This document shows, piece after piece, positions 6,480-13,861 of a stretch of 13,861 nt of DNA. Below the pieces are notes generated by a model. It worked only from the letters and a program-made list of their open reading frames with translations. It did no database searches and had not been told where the DNA came from. The stretch's first letter is position 1; the number at the start of each line of letters is the position of its first letter. Position numbers and translations under genes: made by a program. Origin of the DNA: Clostridia bacterium (GTDB lineage Bacteria; Bacillota_A; Clostridia; UMGS1883; HGM11501); NCBI GenBank assembly GCA_017536285.1, contig JAFXHP010000122.1, forward strand, positions 1 through 13,861, given 5' to 3'.

Positions 6480-6530
6480 CGTGTTGTATTAAGGAATTTA
6501 TATTTTTCTCTGGAAAAGTGAGGTGTGAAA

Positions 6531-6986
6531 ATGTCCGTAATCGAGGAAATCGCAGAAAAGGAAGCTTCGGCGATTTGTGAAAAAGAGGGACTCTACGTTT
6601 ATGAAGTAGAGTATAAAAAAGAAGGAAGCGACATGGTGCTTAGAATTTTTATAGATTCTGATACCGGTGTCACTCTTGATGACTGCGAAAAGGTAAGCCG
6701 TGCTTTATCTGACAGATTTGACGAGCTTGATCCGATAAAAACGCCGTATGAACTTGAACTTTCTTCGCCCGGTATAGAAAGGCTTCTTACAAGGCCGTGG
6801 CATTTTGACAAGGTAATCGGCGAAAAGATAAGCGTTAAACTTTTTAAGCCAATTGACGGAATAAAAAACTTTACGGGAATCTTAAAAGAAGCCGACATCG
6901 AAACCTTTACTATTGAGGTCGGAGAAAATTTATTGAAAATTGAAAAAAATAAAGCATCACAAATAAAAACAGTATTTGAATTTTAG
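6531..6986 (+). CDS. rimP: Ribosome maturation factor RimP
   Basis: This 151-residue protein has the RimP layout: an alpha/beta N-terminal domain (1 to about 82) with LYVYEVEYKKEG, DSDTGVTLDDCEKVSRALS and the hallmark LELSSPGIERLLTRPWHF at 75-92, then an SH3-like C-terminal domain with FTGILKEAD. RimP binds the 30S subunit and is needed for late 30S assembly. The ATG at 6531 is preferred over the GTG at 6525 because GAGGTG (6520-6525) is 5 nt upstream of the ATG and covers the GTG. It is the first gene of the operon, 16 bp before nusA, as in most Firmicutes. Confidence 0.96.
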   Translation: MSVIEEIAEKEASAICEKEGLYVYEVEYKKEGSDMVLRIFIDSDTGVTLDDCEKVSRALSDRFDELDPIKTPYELELSSPGIERLLTRPWHFDKVIGEKISVKLFKPIDGIKNFTGILKEADIETFTIEVGENLLKIEKNKASQIKTVFEF

Positions 6987-7002
6987 GGGGTATTTAAGAA
7001 AA

Positions 7003-8037
7003 ATGAACCAGGAACTTATGCAGGCTTTGGAAGAACTCGAACTTACCAAAGACATTAAAAAAGAGTACATGATAGAGGCTATAAAGGCGGCACTTGTTGC
7101 AGCTTGCAAAAAGAATTATCTTGACAATCTTTATGTACGTGTTGAAATGAACGAGGAAACAGGTGCGATTCAGGCCTTCACACAGAAAATGGTAGTGGAG
7201 GAAGTTGAAAGCCCTGCAAACGAAATTACTCTTGAGGAGGCTCGTGCAATAAAGCCTTCCTATGAAATCGGAGATTTTGTTGATTTTGCGGTAGATCCCA
7301 TGCGTTTCGGAAGAATTGCCGCACAGACAGCAAAGCAGGTTGTTATTCAGAAAATCAGAGAAGCTGAAAGAGGACATCTTTTTGACGCATTTACGGAAAA
7401 GGAAGGAAAAATCCTTACCGGTATTATTCAGAAAGAAGACAAAAAAGGAATTATTGTTTCTCTTGAGGATAATGCCGAAGGTCTTCTTATACCGAAGGAG
7501 CAGATTCCCGGAGAAGAATATCCTTTCAATAAGAGAATGAAGTTCTTTGTTATGGAAATCAAGAAGGCTTATGCAGGCCCTCAGATTTTGCTTTCAAGAA
7601 CTCACCCCGGACTTATAAGAAAACTCTTTGAACAGGAAGTTCCTGAAATTGCTGACGGAACAGTTGAAATCAAGAGCGTTGTCAGAGAAGCGGGTTCGCG
7701 CACAAAGATGGCTGTATGGTCCAATGATGAAAAAATTGACCCCATCGGATCGTGTGTAGGACAGAAGGGTATGAGAGTCAATGCCGTTATGGACGGTATG
7801 GGCGATGAAAAAATCGATATTATAAAGTATTCGGAAGATCCTGCCGAGTTTATAAAGGCGGCATTAAGTCCTGCTAAGGTTACAAGCGTTACCATAAACG
7901 AGGAAGAAAAGAGTGCTGCTGTTTTAGTTCCCGAATATCAGCTTTCCCTCGCAATCGGTAAGGAAGGTCAGAATGTTCGTATTGCGGCAAGACTTACCGG
8001 CTGGAAGATTGATATCAAGAGCGATAATGCCCAGTAA
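7003..8037 (+). CDS. nusA: Transcription termination/antitermination factor NusA
   Basis: This 344-residue protein starts MNQELMQALEELE, which aligns with the NusA N-terminus. The RNA-polymerase-binding domain covers about 1-130, the S1 domain about 134-199 (EGKILTGIIQKED, LLIPKEQIPGE), KH1 about 202-280 with GSCVGQKG at 249-256, and KH2 to the end with AIGKEGQNVRIAARLTGWKI from 317. There are no C-terminal acidic repeats, as in other Firmicutes. NusA binds the elongating polymerase and nascent RNA, stimulating pausing and hairpin termination. The ATG at 7003 has a rather distant AGGGGG (6985-6990); the later ATG at 7018 has AGGA just before it but would remove conserved residues. The leader hairpin at 6454-6479 may put the operon under NusA's own control. 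Confidence 0.97.
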   Translation: MNQELMQALEELELTKDIKKEYMIEAIKAALVAACKKNYLDNLYVRVEMNEETGAIQAFTQKMVVEEVESPANEITLEEARAIKPSYEIGDFVDFAVDPMRFGRIAAQTAKQVVIQKIREAERGHLFDAFTEKEGKILTGIIQKEDKKGIIVSLEDNAEGLLIPKEQIPGEEYPFNKRMKFFVMEIKKAYAGPQILLSRTHPGLIRKLFEQEVPEIADGTVEIKSVVREAGSRTKMAVWSNDEKIDPIGSCVGQKGMRVNAVMDGMGDEKIDIIKYSEDPAEFIKAALSPAKVTSVTINEEEKSAAVLVPEYQLSLAIGKEGQNVRIAARLTGWKIDIKSDNAQ

Positions 8038-8038
8038 C

Positions 8039-8046
8039 AGAGGTGA
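8039..8046 (+). promoter_or_regulatory. Ribosome binding site that decides the ylxR start
   Basis: AGAGGTGA lies 5 nt before the GTG at 8052. The alternative GTG at 8043 lies inside this site and so cannot be served by it. The gene is therefore started at 8052. Confidence 0.65.
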
Positions 8047-8051
8047 TTTCT

Positions 8052-8315
8052 GTGGCTAAAAACATTCCTTTGCGTATGTGTTGCGTATGCAGAGAAAGCA
8101 AAGAAAAGAAAGAACTTTTAAGAATTGTTAAAAATAAGGATGGCGAAATTTTTATAGACCCCTCCGGCAAAGCCAACGGCAGAGGTGCATATATCTGTAA
8201 AGACGGAAAGTGCGCTGAAGAAGCTGAAAAGAAAAGGGCACTTGAGCGGTCTTTCAAGGTAGCTATCGACAAAGAATTGTTTTCATCTCTTATGGAAATG
8301 AAGACAGCAGACTAA
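8052..8315 (+). CDS. ylxR: YlxR family RNA-binding protein (RNase P modulator RnpM)
   Basis: This 87-residue protein starts with GTG. It carries the family signature [19 protein letters not shown] at 8-26, with Cys10, Cys11 and Cys13, and the loop GRGAYIC at 43-49 with a further Cys49. The family is a small, basic RNA-binding fold; in Bacillus subtilis YlxR has been renamed RnpM because it binds the RNase P RNA and modulates its activity. It starts 14 bp after nusA and ends 16 bp before infB, its standard place. The ylxQ gene (L7Ae-like), which normally follows ylxR in Bacillus, is missing; the 16-bp gap leaves no room even for a remnant. Confidence 0.95.
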   Translation: MAKNIPLRMCCVCRESKEKKELLRIVKNKDGEIFIDPSGKANGRGAYICKDGKCAEEAEKKRALERSFKVAIDKELFSSLMEMKTAD

Positions 8316-8331
8316 TCATGGAGGTGTTTCT

Positions 8332-10593
8332 ATGGCTAAAATTAAAGTAAACGAACTTTCCAAAGAGCTCGGAGTAAAGAGTGCTGAGCTTGTTGAATTA
8401 CTTAGAGATACAGGTTCTCAGGTAAAGGGTTATTCCAGCGTACTTTCCGACATGGATATGAATATAATCCTTGAGCATTTCACAAAGCTTTACGATGACG
8501 GCTCTGATATTTATGAATTCATGAAGTCGTTGTGCCCTGTTGAAGAGCCTAAAAAGGAAGAACCCAAGAAGGAAGTTAAGGATGTTTCTGAAGAAAAGGA
8601 ACCTGCTCCCGTAAAGGAATCCGGCGCAAAACCCAACCGAAACACGGAAAAGAGATATGTTGACACCCGTGCTAACGTTGTGGATCTTTCCAAGTATAAT
8701 GACAGTGAAAAAATTGAGGAGCTTGCTCCTGAACTTAAGGATACTGTTACAAACAAACAGAAAATTAAAAAGGGACAAAAGAATAAAATGCAGCAGCAGA
8801 AAAATAATTTTGTTCCCAAAAAGGAAGAACCAAAGAAAAAGGAAAAGCTTGAAATAGAGATTCCTGATGAAATCATCGTATCTGACCTTGCGGAAAAGCT
8901 TAAGGCATCTGTTAACGATGTAATCAAGCGTCTCATGTTAATCGGCGTTATGGCCAATGTTAATCAGGCTGTTGACTTTGATACTGCAAGTTTAATTGCA
9001 GAAGATATGGGTGCAAAGGTAACAAAGGAAATTATTGTTACAAAAGAGGATGTTCTCTTTAATGATACAGAGGACGCTCCTGAGGATTTACTTCCCAGAG
9101 ATCCCGTTGTTGTTGTTATGGGTCACGTTGACCACGGTAAGACATCACTTCTTGACGCTATAAGAGAGACAAACGTTGTATCCGGCGAGGCAGGCGGTAT
9201 TACTCAGCACATCGGTGCATACCGTGTTAAGATAAACGACCGTCAGATTACTTTCCTTGATACACCCGGTCATGAAGCGTTTACCGCAATGCGTGCCAGA
9301 GGTGCACAGGTAACTGATATTGCAATTCTTGTTGTTGCGGCTGACGACGGAATTATGCCTCAGACTGTTGAAGCGATTAACCACGCTAAGGCTGCAGGTC
9401 TTACAACAATTGTTGCAATCAATAAAATTGATAAGGAAAGTGCGGATATTGCAAGAGTAAAACGTGAACTTTCTGAGAATGATATATTGATAGAAGAGTG
9501 GGGCGGAGATACTGTTTGTGTTGAAGTTTCCGCAAAACAGAGAATCAACATTGAAGGCCTTCTTGAAATGGTTATCTTAAGTGCCGATATGCTTGAGCTT
9601 AAGGCTAACCCCAACAGAATGGCTAAGGGTACAGTAATTGAGTCCCGTCTTGATAAGGGAAGAGGTCCTGTTGCAACTGTTCTTGTCCAGCGTGGTACAC
9701 TTAAACAGGGTGACGTGGTTGTTGCAGGAACAAGTGTGGGCAGAGTCCGTGTGATGACAGACGATAAGGGTAATAAAATTAAGGAGGCAGGTCCTTCCGT
9801 ACCCGTTGAAATCGTAGGTCTTTCCGAGGCGCCCGAAGGCGGAGAAATTTTCTGGGCTGTTGACGATGAAAGAGCTGCACGTGACGTTGTAGAGGCAAGA
9901 AAGCAGAAGATTAAGGACGAGGCTATTTTGGCCCAGTCTGCGGTAAATCTTGATGATCTCTTTGCTCAGATTTCTCAGGGTGATGTGAAGACTCTTAACA
10001 TAATAGTAAAGGCCGACGTTCAGGGTAGTGTTGAAGCGGTACGTCAGAGTCTTGAAAAGCTTTCCAATGAGGAAGTTAAAGTTAAGGTTATTCACGGGGC
10101 AGTCGGCGGTGTAAATGAGTCCGACGTTATGCTGGCATCCGCATCCAACGCCATTATCGTAGGATTTAATGTAAGACCCGACAGCGGAGCAAGAGTGGCT
10201 GCTGAAACAAAGGGCATAGAAATGAGAATGTATCGTATTATTTACGATGCAATTGATGAAATTGAAGCTGCCATGAAGGGTATGCTTGCACCTAAGTTCC
10301 GTGAAAAGGTAACAGGTCATGCAGAGGTACGTCAGACATTCAAGGTTTCCAGTGTAGGTACTATCGCAGGATGCTATGTTACAGACGGTGTAATCCAGAG
10401 AAACAACCAGGTAAGAGTTGTTCGTAACGGTATCGTTATTTACGAAGGTGCAATTGACTCTCTTAAGAGATTTAAGGATGATGCCAAGGAAGTTGCATCA
10501 GGCTTTGAATGCGGTATGAGTATTGAAAAGTTTAACGACATCAAGGAAGGCGACGTATTCGAAAGCTTTACTATGGAAGAGGTTGAAAGATAA
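8332..10593 (+). CDS. infB: Translation initiation factor IF-2
   Basis: This 753-residue GTPase brings initiator fMet-tRNA to the 30S subunit and drives subunit joining. An IF2_N segment lies at about 3-50 ([19 protein letters not shown]). A low-complexity Lys/Glu linker with repeated EEPKKE follows (about 72-180), then a second IF2_N-like segment at about 181-227. The GTPase domain has G1 GHVDHGKT at 264-271, switch region [11 protein letters not shown]3 DTPGHE at 310-315, G4 NKID at 364-367 and G5 SAKQ at 400-403. Domain II begins near 434 ([20 protein letters not shown]), and domain III and the fMet-tRNA-binding C-domain complete the protein. The linker is shorter than in enterobacteria but normal for Clostridia. 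The ATG follows GGAGGTG with 6 nt spacing. The stop abuts the rbfA start. Confidence 0.98.
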   Translation: MAKIKVNELSKELGVKSAELVELLRDTGSQVKGYSSVLSDMDMNIILEHFTKLYDDGSDIYEFMKSLCPVEEPKKEEPKKEVKDVSEEKEPAPVKESGAKPNRNTEKRYVDTRANVVDLSKYNDSEKIEELAPELKDTVTNKQKIKKGQKNKMQQQKNNFVPKKEEPKKKEKLEIEIPDEIIVSDLAEKLKASVNDVIKRLMLIGVMANVNQAVDFDTASLIAEDMGAKVTKEIIVTKEDVLFNDTEDAPEDLLPRDPVVVVMGHVDHGKTSLLDAIRETNVVSGEAGGITQHIGAYRVKINDRQITFLDTPGHEAFTAMRARGAQVTDIAILVVAADDGIMPQTVEAINHAKAAGLTTIVAINKIDKESADIARVKRELSENDILIEEWGGDTVCVEVSAKQRINIEGLLEMVILSADMLELKANPNRMAKGTVIESRLDKGRGPVATVLVQRGTLKQGDVVVAGTSVGRVRVMTDDKGNKIKEAGPSVPVEIVGLSEAPEGGEIFWAVDDERAARDVVEARKQKIKDEAILAQSAVNLDDLFAQISQGDVKTLNIIVKADVQGSVEAVRQSLEKLSNEEVKVKVIHGAVGGVNESDVMLASASNAIIVGFNVRPDSGARVAAETKGIEMRMYRIIYDAIDEIEAAMKGMLAPKFREKVTGHAEVRQTFKVSSVGTIAGCYVTDGVIQRNNQVRVVRNGIVIYEGAIDSLKRFKDDAKEVASGFECGMSIEKFNDIKEGDVFESFTMEEVER

Positions 10594-10956
10594 ATGAGTT
10601 TCGACAGGATTGAGCGAATTTCCGGCGAAGTAATGAGGGAGCTTTCAAATATTTTAAGAGAAATAAAAGATCCCAGAATGAAGGGCATGGTAAGTATTCT
10701 TGCCGTTAAGGTGGCAAAGGACTTATCACACGCCAAGGTTATTTTAAGTGTGCTTGGTACTGAGGAGGATAAAAAGTCAACTCTCGCTGCATTGAAATCT
10801 GCAAGCGGCTATATAAGACGTGAGCTTTCGGGCAGAGTTGACCTTCGTATCACTCCCCAGTTAAGCTTTGAAATCAGTGATTCCATTGAACACGAAATTC
10901 ACATAAGTAAAATTATTGAAGATGCGTTAAAGGGAACTGAGGGAAAAAATGAGTAA
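10594..10956 (+). CDS. rbfA: Ribosome-binding factor A
   Basis: This 120-residue KH-fold protein has the normal length. The family features are RIERISGEVMRELSNILREI at the N-terminus, then KDPRMKGMVSI, VKVAKDLSHAKVILSVLG, and the C-terminal LRITPQLSFEISDSIEHEIHI. RbfA binds the 30S subunit and helps mature the 16S rRNA 5' end. Its ATG follows the infB stop with no gap, so translation is probably coupled; GGAAGAGG inside the end of infB (10576-10583) could serve as binding site. Its own stop overlaps the next start by 8 bp. The ylxP gene that precedes rbfA in Bacillus subtilis is absent. Confidence 0.97.
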   Translation: MSFDRIERISGEVMRELSNILREIKDPRMKGMVSILAVKVAKDLSHAKVILSVLGTEEDKKSTLAALKSASGYIRRELSGRVDLRITPQLSFEISDSIEHEIHISKIIEDALKGTEGKNE

Positions 10957-11929
10957 ATTTTCTGATATTATAAAAGAAATTGAAAAAGCGGAGAGCATCG
11001 CTGTTTTCGTCCATGTAAATATGGACGGAGATGCGGTAGGCTCCGCATTTTCCTTTGCCAATGCATTGAAGGATTTTGGCAAAAAGGTTACGGTTGTGCT
11101 TAATGATAATCCTCCGCCTTATTTGAAATATTTCTGTGATGACTATGTAACAGAGTCGGACGAAGAATTTGATCTTGCCGTGGCTCTTGATTGCGGAGAT
11201 ATGGCAAGACTGGGATGGTGTAAGGCACTTTTTGAAAAAGCACATCGTCATGTTTGCATTGACCATCATGTGTCAAATGTGGGATACGGCGACGTAAACT
11301 ATATAAAAGCGGAAGCTTCAAGCACAAGTGAAATTATTTATGAATTTATTATGGAATTTACGGGGAAAATTTCCCCCCGCCAGGCAGAACAGCTTTATGC
11401 AGGCTTTATCACCGATACAGGAGGATTTAAGTTTTCAAACACCACGCCCGAAAGCTTTATATACAGTGCCGAACTTTTAAAATGCGGTGCCGATATAAGC
11501 AGGGTTTGCATAGAAATTTATGAGTGTGTATCTTTGGGTAAGCTTAAGCTTAAGTCCAGGGCACTTGATTCACTTAAGCTTTACTCCGGAGGAAAAATTT
11601 CTTCTGTTATTTTAACCGAAAAGGATTTTGAGGAAACCGGAACGGAATTTTCCGATTGCGAGGGATTTTCTGAAATCGGAAGAAGTGTTGACGGAGTTGA
11701 AGCGGCGTTTTCTATAACCATTAAAAACCAGGTAAAAGTAAGTCTTCGCAGTAAATCCTATGTGGATGTGTCCCGTGTTGCGACTCATTTTGGCGGAGGG
11801 GGACATGTGAGGGCGAGCGGATTTACATTGCCCGGAGATACCGATGTACCGCATCTTACAGAGGAAATAGTTAAGATGCTTGAAAAAGAGATAATGGAGC
11901 ACGAAAATGAACGGAGTAATAATAATTGA
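10949..11929 (+). CDS. nrnA: DHH/DHHA1 phosphoesterase, bifunctional nanoRNase/pAp phosphatase NrnA
   Basis: This 326-residue protein shows the full DHH subfamily set: HVNMDGDAVGS (His22, Asp26, Asp28), ALDCGDMARLG, the DHH triad Asp105-His106-His107 in CIDHHVSN, TDTGGFKFSNT, and the DHHA1 substrate loop GGGGH at 282-286 (THFGGGGHVRASGF). NrnA degrades 2-5 nt RNAs to mononucleotides and dephosphorylates pAp, using Mn2+ in the cytoplasm. Placement between rbfA and truB is common in Clostridia and fits an RNA-turnover task. GAGGG (10939-10943) precedes the ATG, which overlaps the rbfA stop by 8 bp. The 3' end overlaps truB by 23 bp. The DHH family is broad, so exact substrates are inferred from length and context. 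Confidence 0.93.
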   Translation: MSKFSDIIKEIEKAESIAVFVHVNMDGDAVGSAFSFANALKDFGKKVTVVLNDNPPPYLKYFCDDYVTESDEEFDLAVALDCGDMARLGWCKALFEKAHRHVCIDHHVSNVGYGDVNYIKAEASSTSEIIYEFIMEFTGKISPRQAEQLYAGFITDTGGFKFSNTTPESFIYSAELLKCGADISRVCIEIYECVSLGKLKLKSRALDSLKLYSGGKISSVILTEKDFEETGTEFSDCEGFSEIGRSVDGVEAAFSITIKNQVKVSLRSKSYVDVSRVATHFGGGGHVRASGFTLPGDTDVPHLTEEIVKMLEKEIMEHENERSNNN

Positions 11930-12791
11930 CAAGGAAGCAGGGTTTACAAGCTTTGACGTTGTTGCTAAGGTGAGAAAACTCTGCAGGCCGTTTAAGGTCG
12001 GTCATACGGGGACGTTGGATCCTGACGCTACCGGGGTGCTTCCTGTTTGTATAGGAAATGCAACAAGAGCAGCAGACATAATGAGCGGAAACGACAAGAA
12101 AAGCTATCGTGCAGTAATGCGTTTAGGCTCTGCAACGGAGACCTATGATGCATCGGGTGCTGTTACGGAAAGTGCAGACGCCACCGGAGTTACGGATGAG
12201 CTTGTTGAAAATGCTCTTTCCTCATTTCGTGGAGAAATTATGCAGGTTCCTCCGATGTACTCGGCAATAAAGATAGGCGGAAAAAAGCTTTATGAGCTTG
12301 CCAGAGAAGGTAAGGAAATAGAAAGGGAAGCAAGAAGGGTTATAATTCACTCTCTTTCTGTTGTGGCACGGGAAGGAAACGATATAACCATTGACGTGGA
12401 TTGCTCAAAAGGAACATACATAAGAAGTCTTTGCCACGACGTTGGCATAAAGCTTGGGTGTTTTGCCCATATGGCATCTTTGAGAAGAACGAAAAGCGGG
12501 AACTTTACACTTGACGATGCAGTTAAGCTTTCTGAATTAGCGGATGCTTCGGACATTGAAAAGCACCTTATCCCTACCGAAAGACTTTTTGATTATCCCG
12601 ATTTTACGGTAAGTGAAAAACAGGAATATCTCGTAAGAAACGGCGTGAGTGCTTACTGTGAGGGAGAAGAAGGCAAATACAGAGTATTTAATAAAAAAGG
12701 TGAATTTCTTTCTGTTTCGGAAATTGTCAATATGGACGGAAGAAAGTGTTTGAAGCTTGTGAAGAGCTTTTACGGAGCAACAAAGGACTGA
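11907..12791 (+). CDS. truB: tRNA pseudouridine-55 synthase TruB
   Basis: This 294-residue protein starts MNGVIIIDKEAGFTS, the TruB opening motif, with Glu10 where many homologues have Pro. The catalytic Asp38 lies in GHTGTLDPDATGVLP, followed by KSYRAVMRLGSATETYDASG, the QVPPMYSAIKIGGKKLYELAR segment, and CSKGTYIRSLCHDVG. A short TruB C-terminal PUA-like domain fills residues from about 225 on. TruB makes pseudouridine 55 in the T-loop of all elongator tRNAs and also acts as a tRNA folding chaperone. The start lies 23 bp inside the end of nrnA, with TGGAG (11895-11899) 7 nt upstream, which suggests translational coupling. ribF follows after 4 bp. Confidence 0.97.
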   Translation: MNGVIIIDKEAGFTSFDVVAKVRKLCRPFKVGHTGTLDPDATGVLPVCIGNATRAADIMSGNDKKSYRAVMRLGSATETYDASGAVTESADATGVTDELVENALSSFRGEIMQVPPMYSAIKIGGKKLYELAREGKEIEREARRVIIHSLSVVAREGNDITIDVDCSKGTYIRSLCHDVGIKLGCFAHMASLRRTKSGNFTLDDAVKLSELADASDIEKHLIPTERLFDYPDFTVSEKQEYLVRNGVSAYCEGEEGKYRVFNKKGEFLSVSEIVNMDGRKCLKLVKSFYGATKD

Positions 12792-12795
12792 TTTT

Positions 12796-13704
12796 GTGAT
12801 AATATTAGGCGAAGATAAAAAACTTAATAACACATCTGTCTGCATAGGAAATTTTGACGGAGTACATATGGCACACAGGGCACTTATAAAAATGGCCAAC
12901 GATGAGAAAGATAATCTTGAAAGTGTCATATATACCTTTTCGCCTCATCCTAAAAAAGTTTTCGGAAAAGAGCTTTGCTTTATACAAAGCGAAGAGGAAA
13001 AAAAGAAAACATTGTCAAAAACAGAATGTGATTATCTGTTTTTGAAAGAAACAACCAAGGAGTTTCTCGGGAAAAGTCCGCTTGACTTTGTAAGAGAAGA
13101 ATTAGTTGAAAGACTTGGGGCAAAAAAGGTTTTCGTGGGTTATGACTTTAAGTTTGGTAAAAACTCTGAGGGTGATGCAGATCTTCTTTCATCTCTTGGG
13201 AAAGAATACGGATTTTCTGTTCATATCCTTCCGGAAATTAAAATTGCGGATATTCCCGTGAAGAGTAGTACTATAAGGCGTTTTATTGAAGACGGAGATT
13301 TTTACAGTGCCAATCTCCTGCTCGGAAGACTCCATTCCTATGAGGGGGATATAGTCCACGGAAAAAGTCTTGGAAGAAATCTCGGCTTTCCTACGGCAAA
13401 TATTTTTCCCGGAAGGGAAAAGGCACTTCCGCCCTTCGGAGTATATGCAGCAAAGGCAGAAGTTGAAGGCGAAATTTATGATGCTGTTGTAAATGTGGGG
13501 ATTAATCCCACGGTTGAAAGCGGGGATGTTCCCAAAATGGAAGTTAATTTAATAGATTTTAATAAAGATATTTACGGGAAACGGATAAAAATTTCTTTTT
13601 TCAGAATAATAAGAAGAGAGAAAAAGTTCAAAAATATAGATGAACTTAAATATCAAATTGAAAAAGATGTAAAAAATGCAAAAAAATGTTTGACAAACTG
13701 TTAA
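12796..13704 (+). CDS. ribF: Bifunctional riboflavin kinase / FAD synthetase RibF
   Basis: This 302-residue protein starts with GTG, with AAAGGA (12783-12788) 7 nt upstream. The N-terminal FMN adenylyltransferase half has GNFDGVHMAHRAL at 18-30, where the nucleotidyl-transferase HxGH becomes His24-Met-Ala-His27, then TFSPHP, GYDFKFGKN and SSTIRRFI. That last motif has one residue fewer between SS and IR than the usual SSTxIR. The C-terminal riboflavin kinase half begins near GRLHSYEGDIVHGKSLGR and carries PTAN at 199-202, followed by GVYAAKAEV and VNVGINPTV. It phosphorylates riboflavin to FMN and adenylates it to FAD. Kinase residues look intact; the adenylyltransferase changes are mild. Linkage truB-ribF-rpsO is standard. 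Its last codons contain the rpsO -35 box. Confidence 0.96.
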   Translation: MIILGEDKKLNNTSVCIGNFDGVHMAHRALIKMANDEKDNLESVIYTFSPHPKKVFGKELCFIQSEEEKKKTLSKTECDYLFLKETTKEFLGKSPLDFVREELVERLGAKKVFVGYDFKFGKNSEGDADLLSSLGKEYGFSVHILPEIKIADIPVKSSTIRRFIEDGDFYSANLLLGRLHSYEGDIVHGKSLGRNLGFPTANIFPGREKALPPFGVYAAKAEVEGEIYDAVVNVGINPTVESGDVPKMEVNLIDFNKDIYGKRIKISFFRIIRREKKFKNIDELKYQIEKDVKNAKKCLTNC

Positions 13705-13718
13705 ATATGTGTTAAAAT
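13690..13718 (+). promoter_or_regulatory. Internal promoter of rpsO, overlapping the ribF 3' end
   Basis: TTGACA at 13690-13695 is exact consensus and lies in the last ribF codons. TAAAAT at 13713-13718 is the -10, with a 17-bp spacer and an extended TG at 13710-13711. There is no terminator between ribF and rpsO, so rpsO can be read both from here and from the operon promoter. Confidence 0.88.
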
Positions 13719-13724
13719 AAATGA

Positions 13725-13812
13725 TGGCTTATGAATGGCCGAACCTTATGCGAGGTTTCGGGGTTCACCGCCCTTTGCTTCGTGTAAAGGAGATATTAAA
13801 TTAGGAGGTGTA
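13725..13812 (+). promoter_or_regulatory. Structured rpsO leader, candidate S15 autoregulatory element
   Basis: Two overlapping, mutually exclusive foldings can be drawn. In one, CCGAACCT (13739-13746) pairs with AGGTTTCGG (13753-13761) with one bulged U. In the other, GGC and GAACC (13737-13745) pair with GGTTC and GCC (13762-13772) across a small internal loop. Many bacteria control rpsO by S15 binding to structured leader RNA. Two Shine-Dalgarno-like sites follow, AAAGGAG (13786-13792) and AGGAGGTG (13803-13810); the second serves the ATG at 13816. The autoregulation itself is inferred. Confidence 0.55.
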
Positions 13813-13815
13813 GTA

Positions 13816-13861
13816 ATGTTAAAGGACAGAAAGCAGGAAATTATCGCTACTTATCGCACAA
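13816..13861 (+). CDS. rpsO: Ribosomal protein S15, first 15 codons (3' end outside window)
   Basis: The frame from ATG 13816 reads MLKDRKQEIIATYRT and runs off the window. This resembles the S15 N-terminus (KxEIIxxY/F...T before the HEGDTGSPEVQ motif, which would come next). AGGAGGTG ends 5 nt before the ATG. Position directly after truB-ribF, with its own promoter and structured leader, strongly supports rpsO. S15 binds 16S rRNA early in 30S assembly. Confidence 0.88.
   Translation, partial: MLKDRKQEIIATYRT

Noticed and set aside
8545..8580. Repeated Glu-Pro-Lys-Lys-Glu coding units in infB
   Set aside because: Low-complexity linkers between the IF2 N-terminal segment and the GTPase domain are normal for this protein.
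9577..10320. Long minus-strand open frame (247 codons) inside infB
   Set aside because: It lies wholly opposite conserved IF2 domains, has Cys/His/Tyr-rich composition typical of an antisense shadow, and shows no recognisable motif or ribosome binding site.
11535..11555. Tandem AAGCTT palindromes inside nrnA
   Set aside because: They encode an ordinary Leu-Lys repeat in frame within a conserved gene and have no sign of regulatory function.
1..13861. CRISPR array, tRNA, rRNA, transposase, phage or toxin-antitoxin genes
   Set aside because: No regularly spaced repeats, no cloverleaf or rRNA-like sequence, and no matching protein motifs were found on either strand.

Overview
The window looks like chromosomal DNA from a low-GC Gram-positive anaerobe, most likely class Clostridia. 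The evidence is: strong AGGAGG-type ribosome binding sites, sigma-A promoters with 17-bp spacers, AT-rich codon use, a surface protein combining Listeria-Bacteroides repeats with copper-amine-oxidase-like stalk domains, and a rimP-nusA-ylxR-infB-rbfA-nrnA-truB-ribF-rpsO cluster of the Firmicutes type. Genus cannot be decided from the sequence alone.

Left part (1-6395), accessory and envelope genes. The window opens inside a secreted repeat/stalk-domain protein (1-1269). A 389-bp hairpin-rich non-coding stretch follows (1270-1658), containing a 110-bp inverted-repeat-bounded element and two terminator-like stems. Next are an inositol-monophosphatase-family phosphatase (1659-2453) and a single-pass membrane protein with a beta-propeller-like outer domain (2533-3843), each with its own promoter. 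A perfect bidirectional terminator (3847-3880) separates these from a convergent minus-strand gene (3881-5494) for a right-handed beta-helix protein resembling glycoside hydrolase family 110 alpha-1,3-galactosidases. Its promoter diverges from a full-consensus promoter driving a secreted SH3b-NlpC/P60 cell-wall hydrolase (5721-6395).

Right part (6396-13861), the translation and RNA-maturation operon. A promoter at 6413-6441 is followed immediately by an 11-bp hairpin in the leader, a good candidate for NusA-dependent autoregulatory attenuation. Then come rimP (30S maturation), nusA (elongation/termination factor), ylxR/rnpM (RNA-binding RNase P modulator), infB (IF2), rbfA (30S maturation), nrnA (DHH nanoRNase/pAp phosphatase), truB (tRNA pseudouridine-55 synthase), ribF (riboflavin kinase/FAD synthetase) and the first 15 codons of rpsO (S15). 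Genes are packed or overlapping: infB/rbfA abut, rbfA/nrnA overlap by 8 bp and nrnA/truB by 23 bp. ylxQ and ylxP, present in the Bacillus subtilis operon, are absent. rpsO has its own consensus promoter inside the 3' end of ribF and a structured leader suitable for S15 autoregulation.

I see no CRISPR array, tRNA, rRNA, transposase, phage gene or obviously novel multi-gene system. The least explained sequence is the structured intergenic region 1270-1658; the most notable enzyme is the apparently cytoplasmic GH110-like protein.
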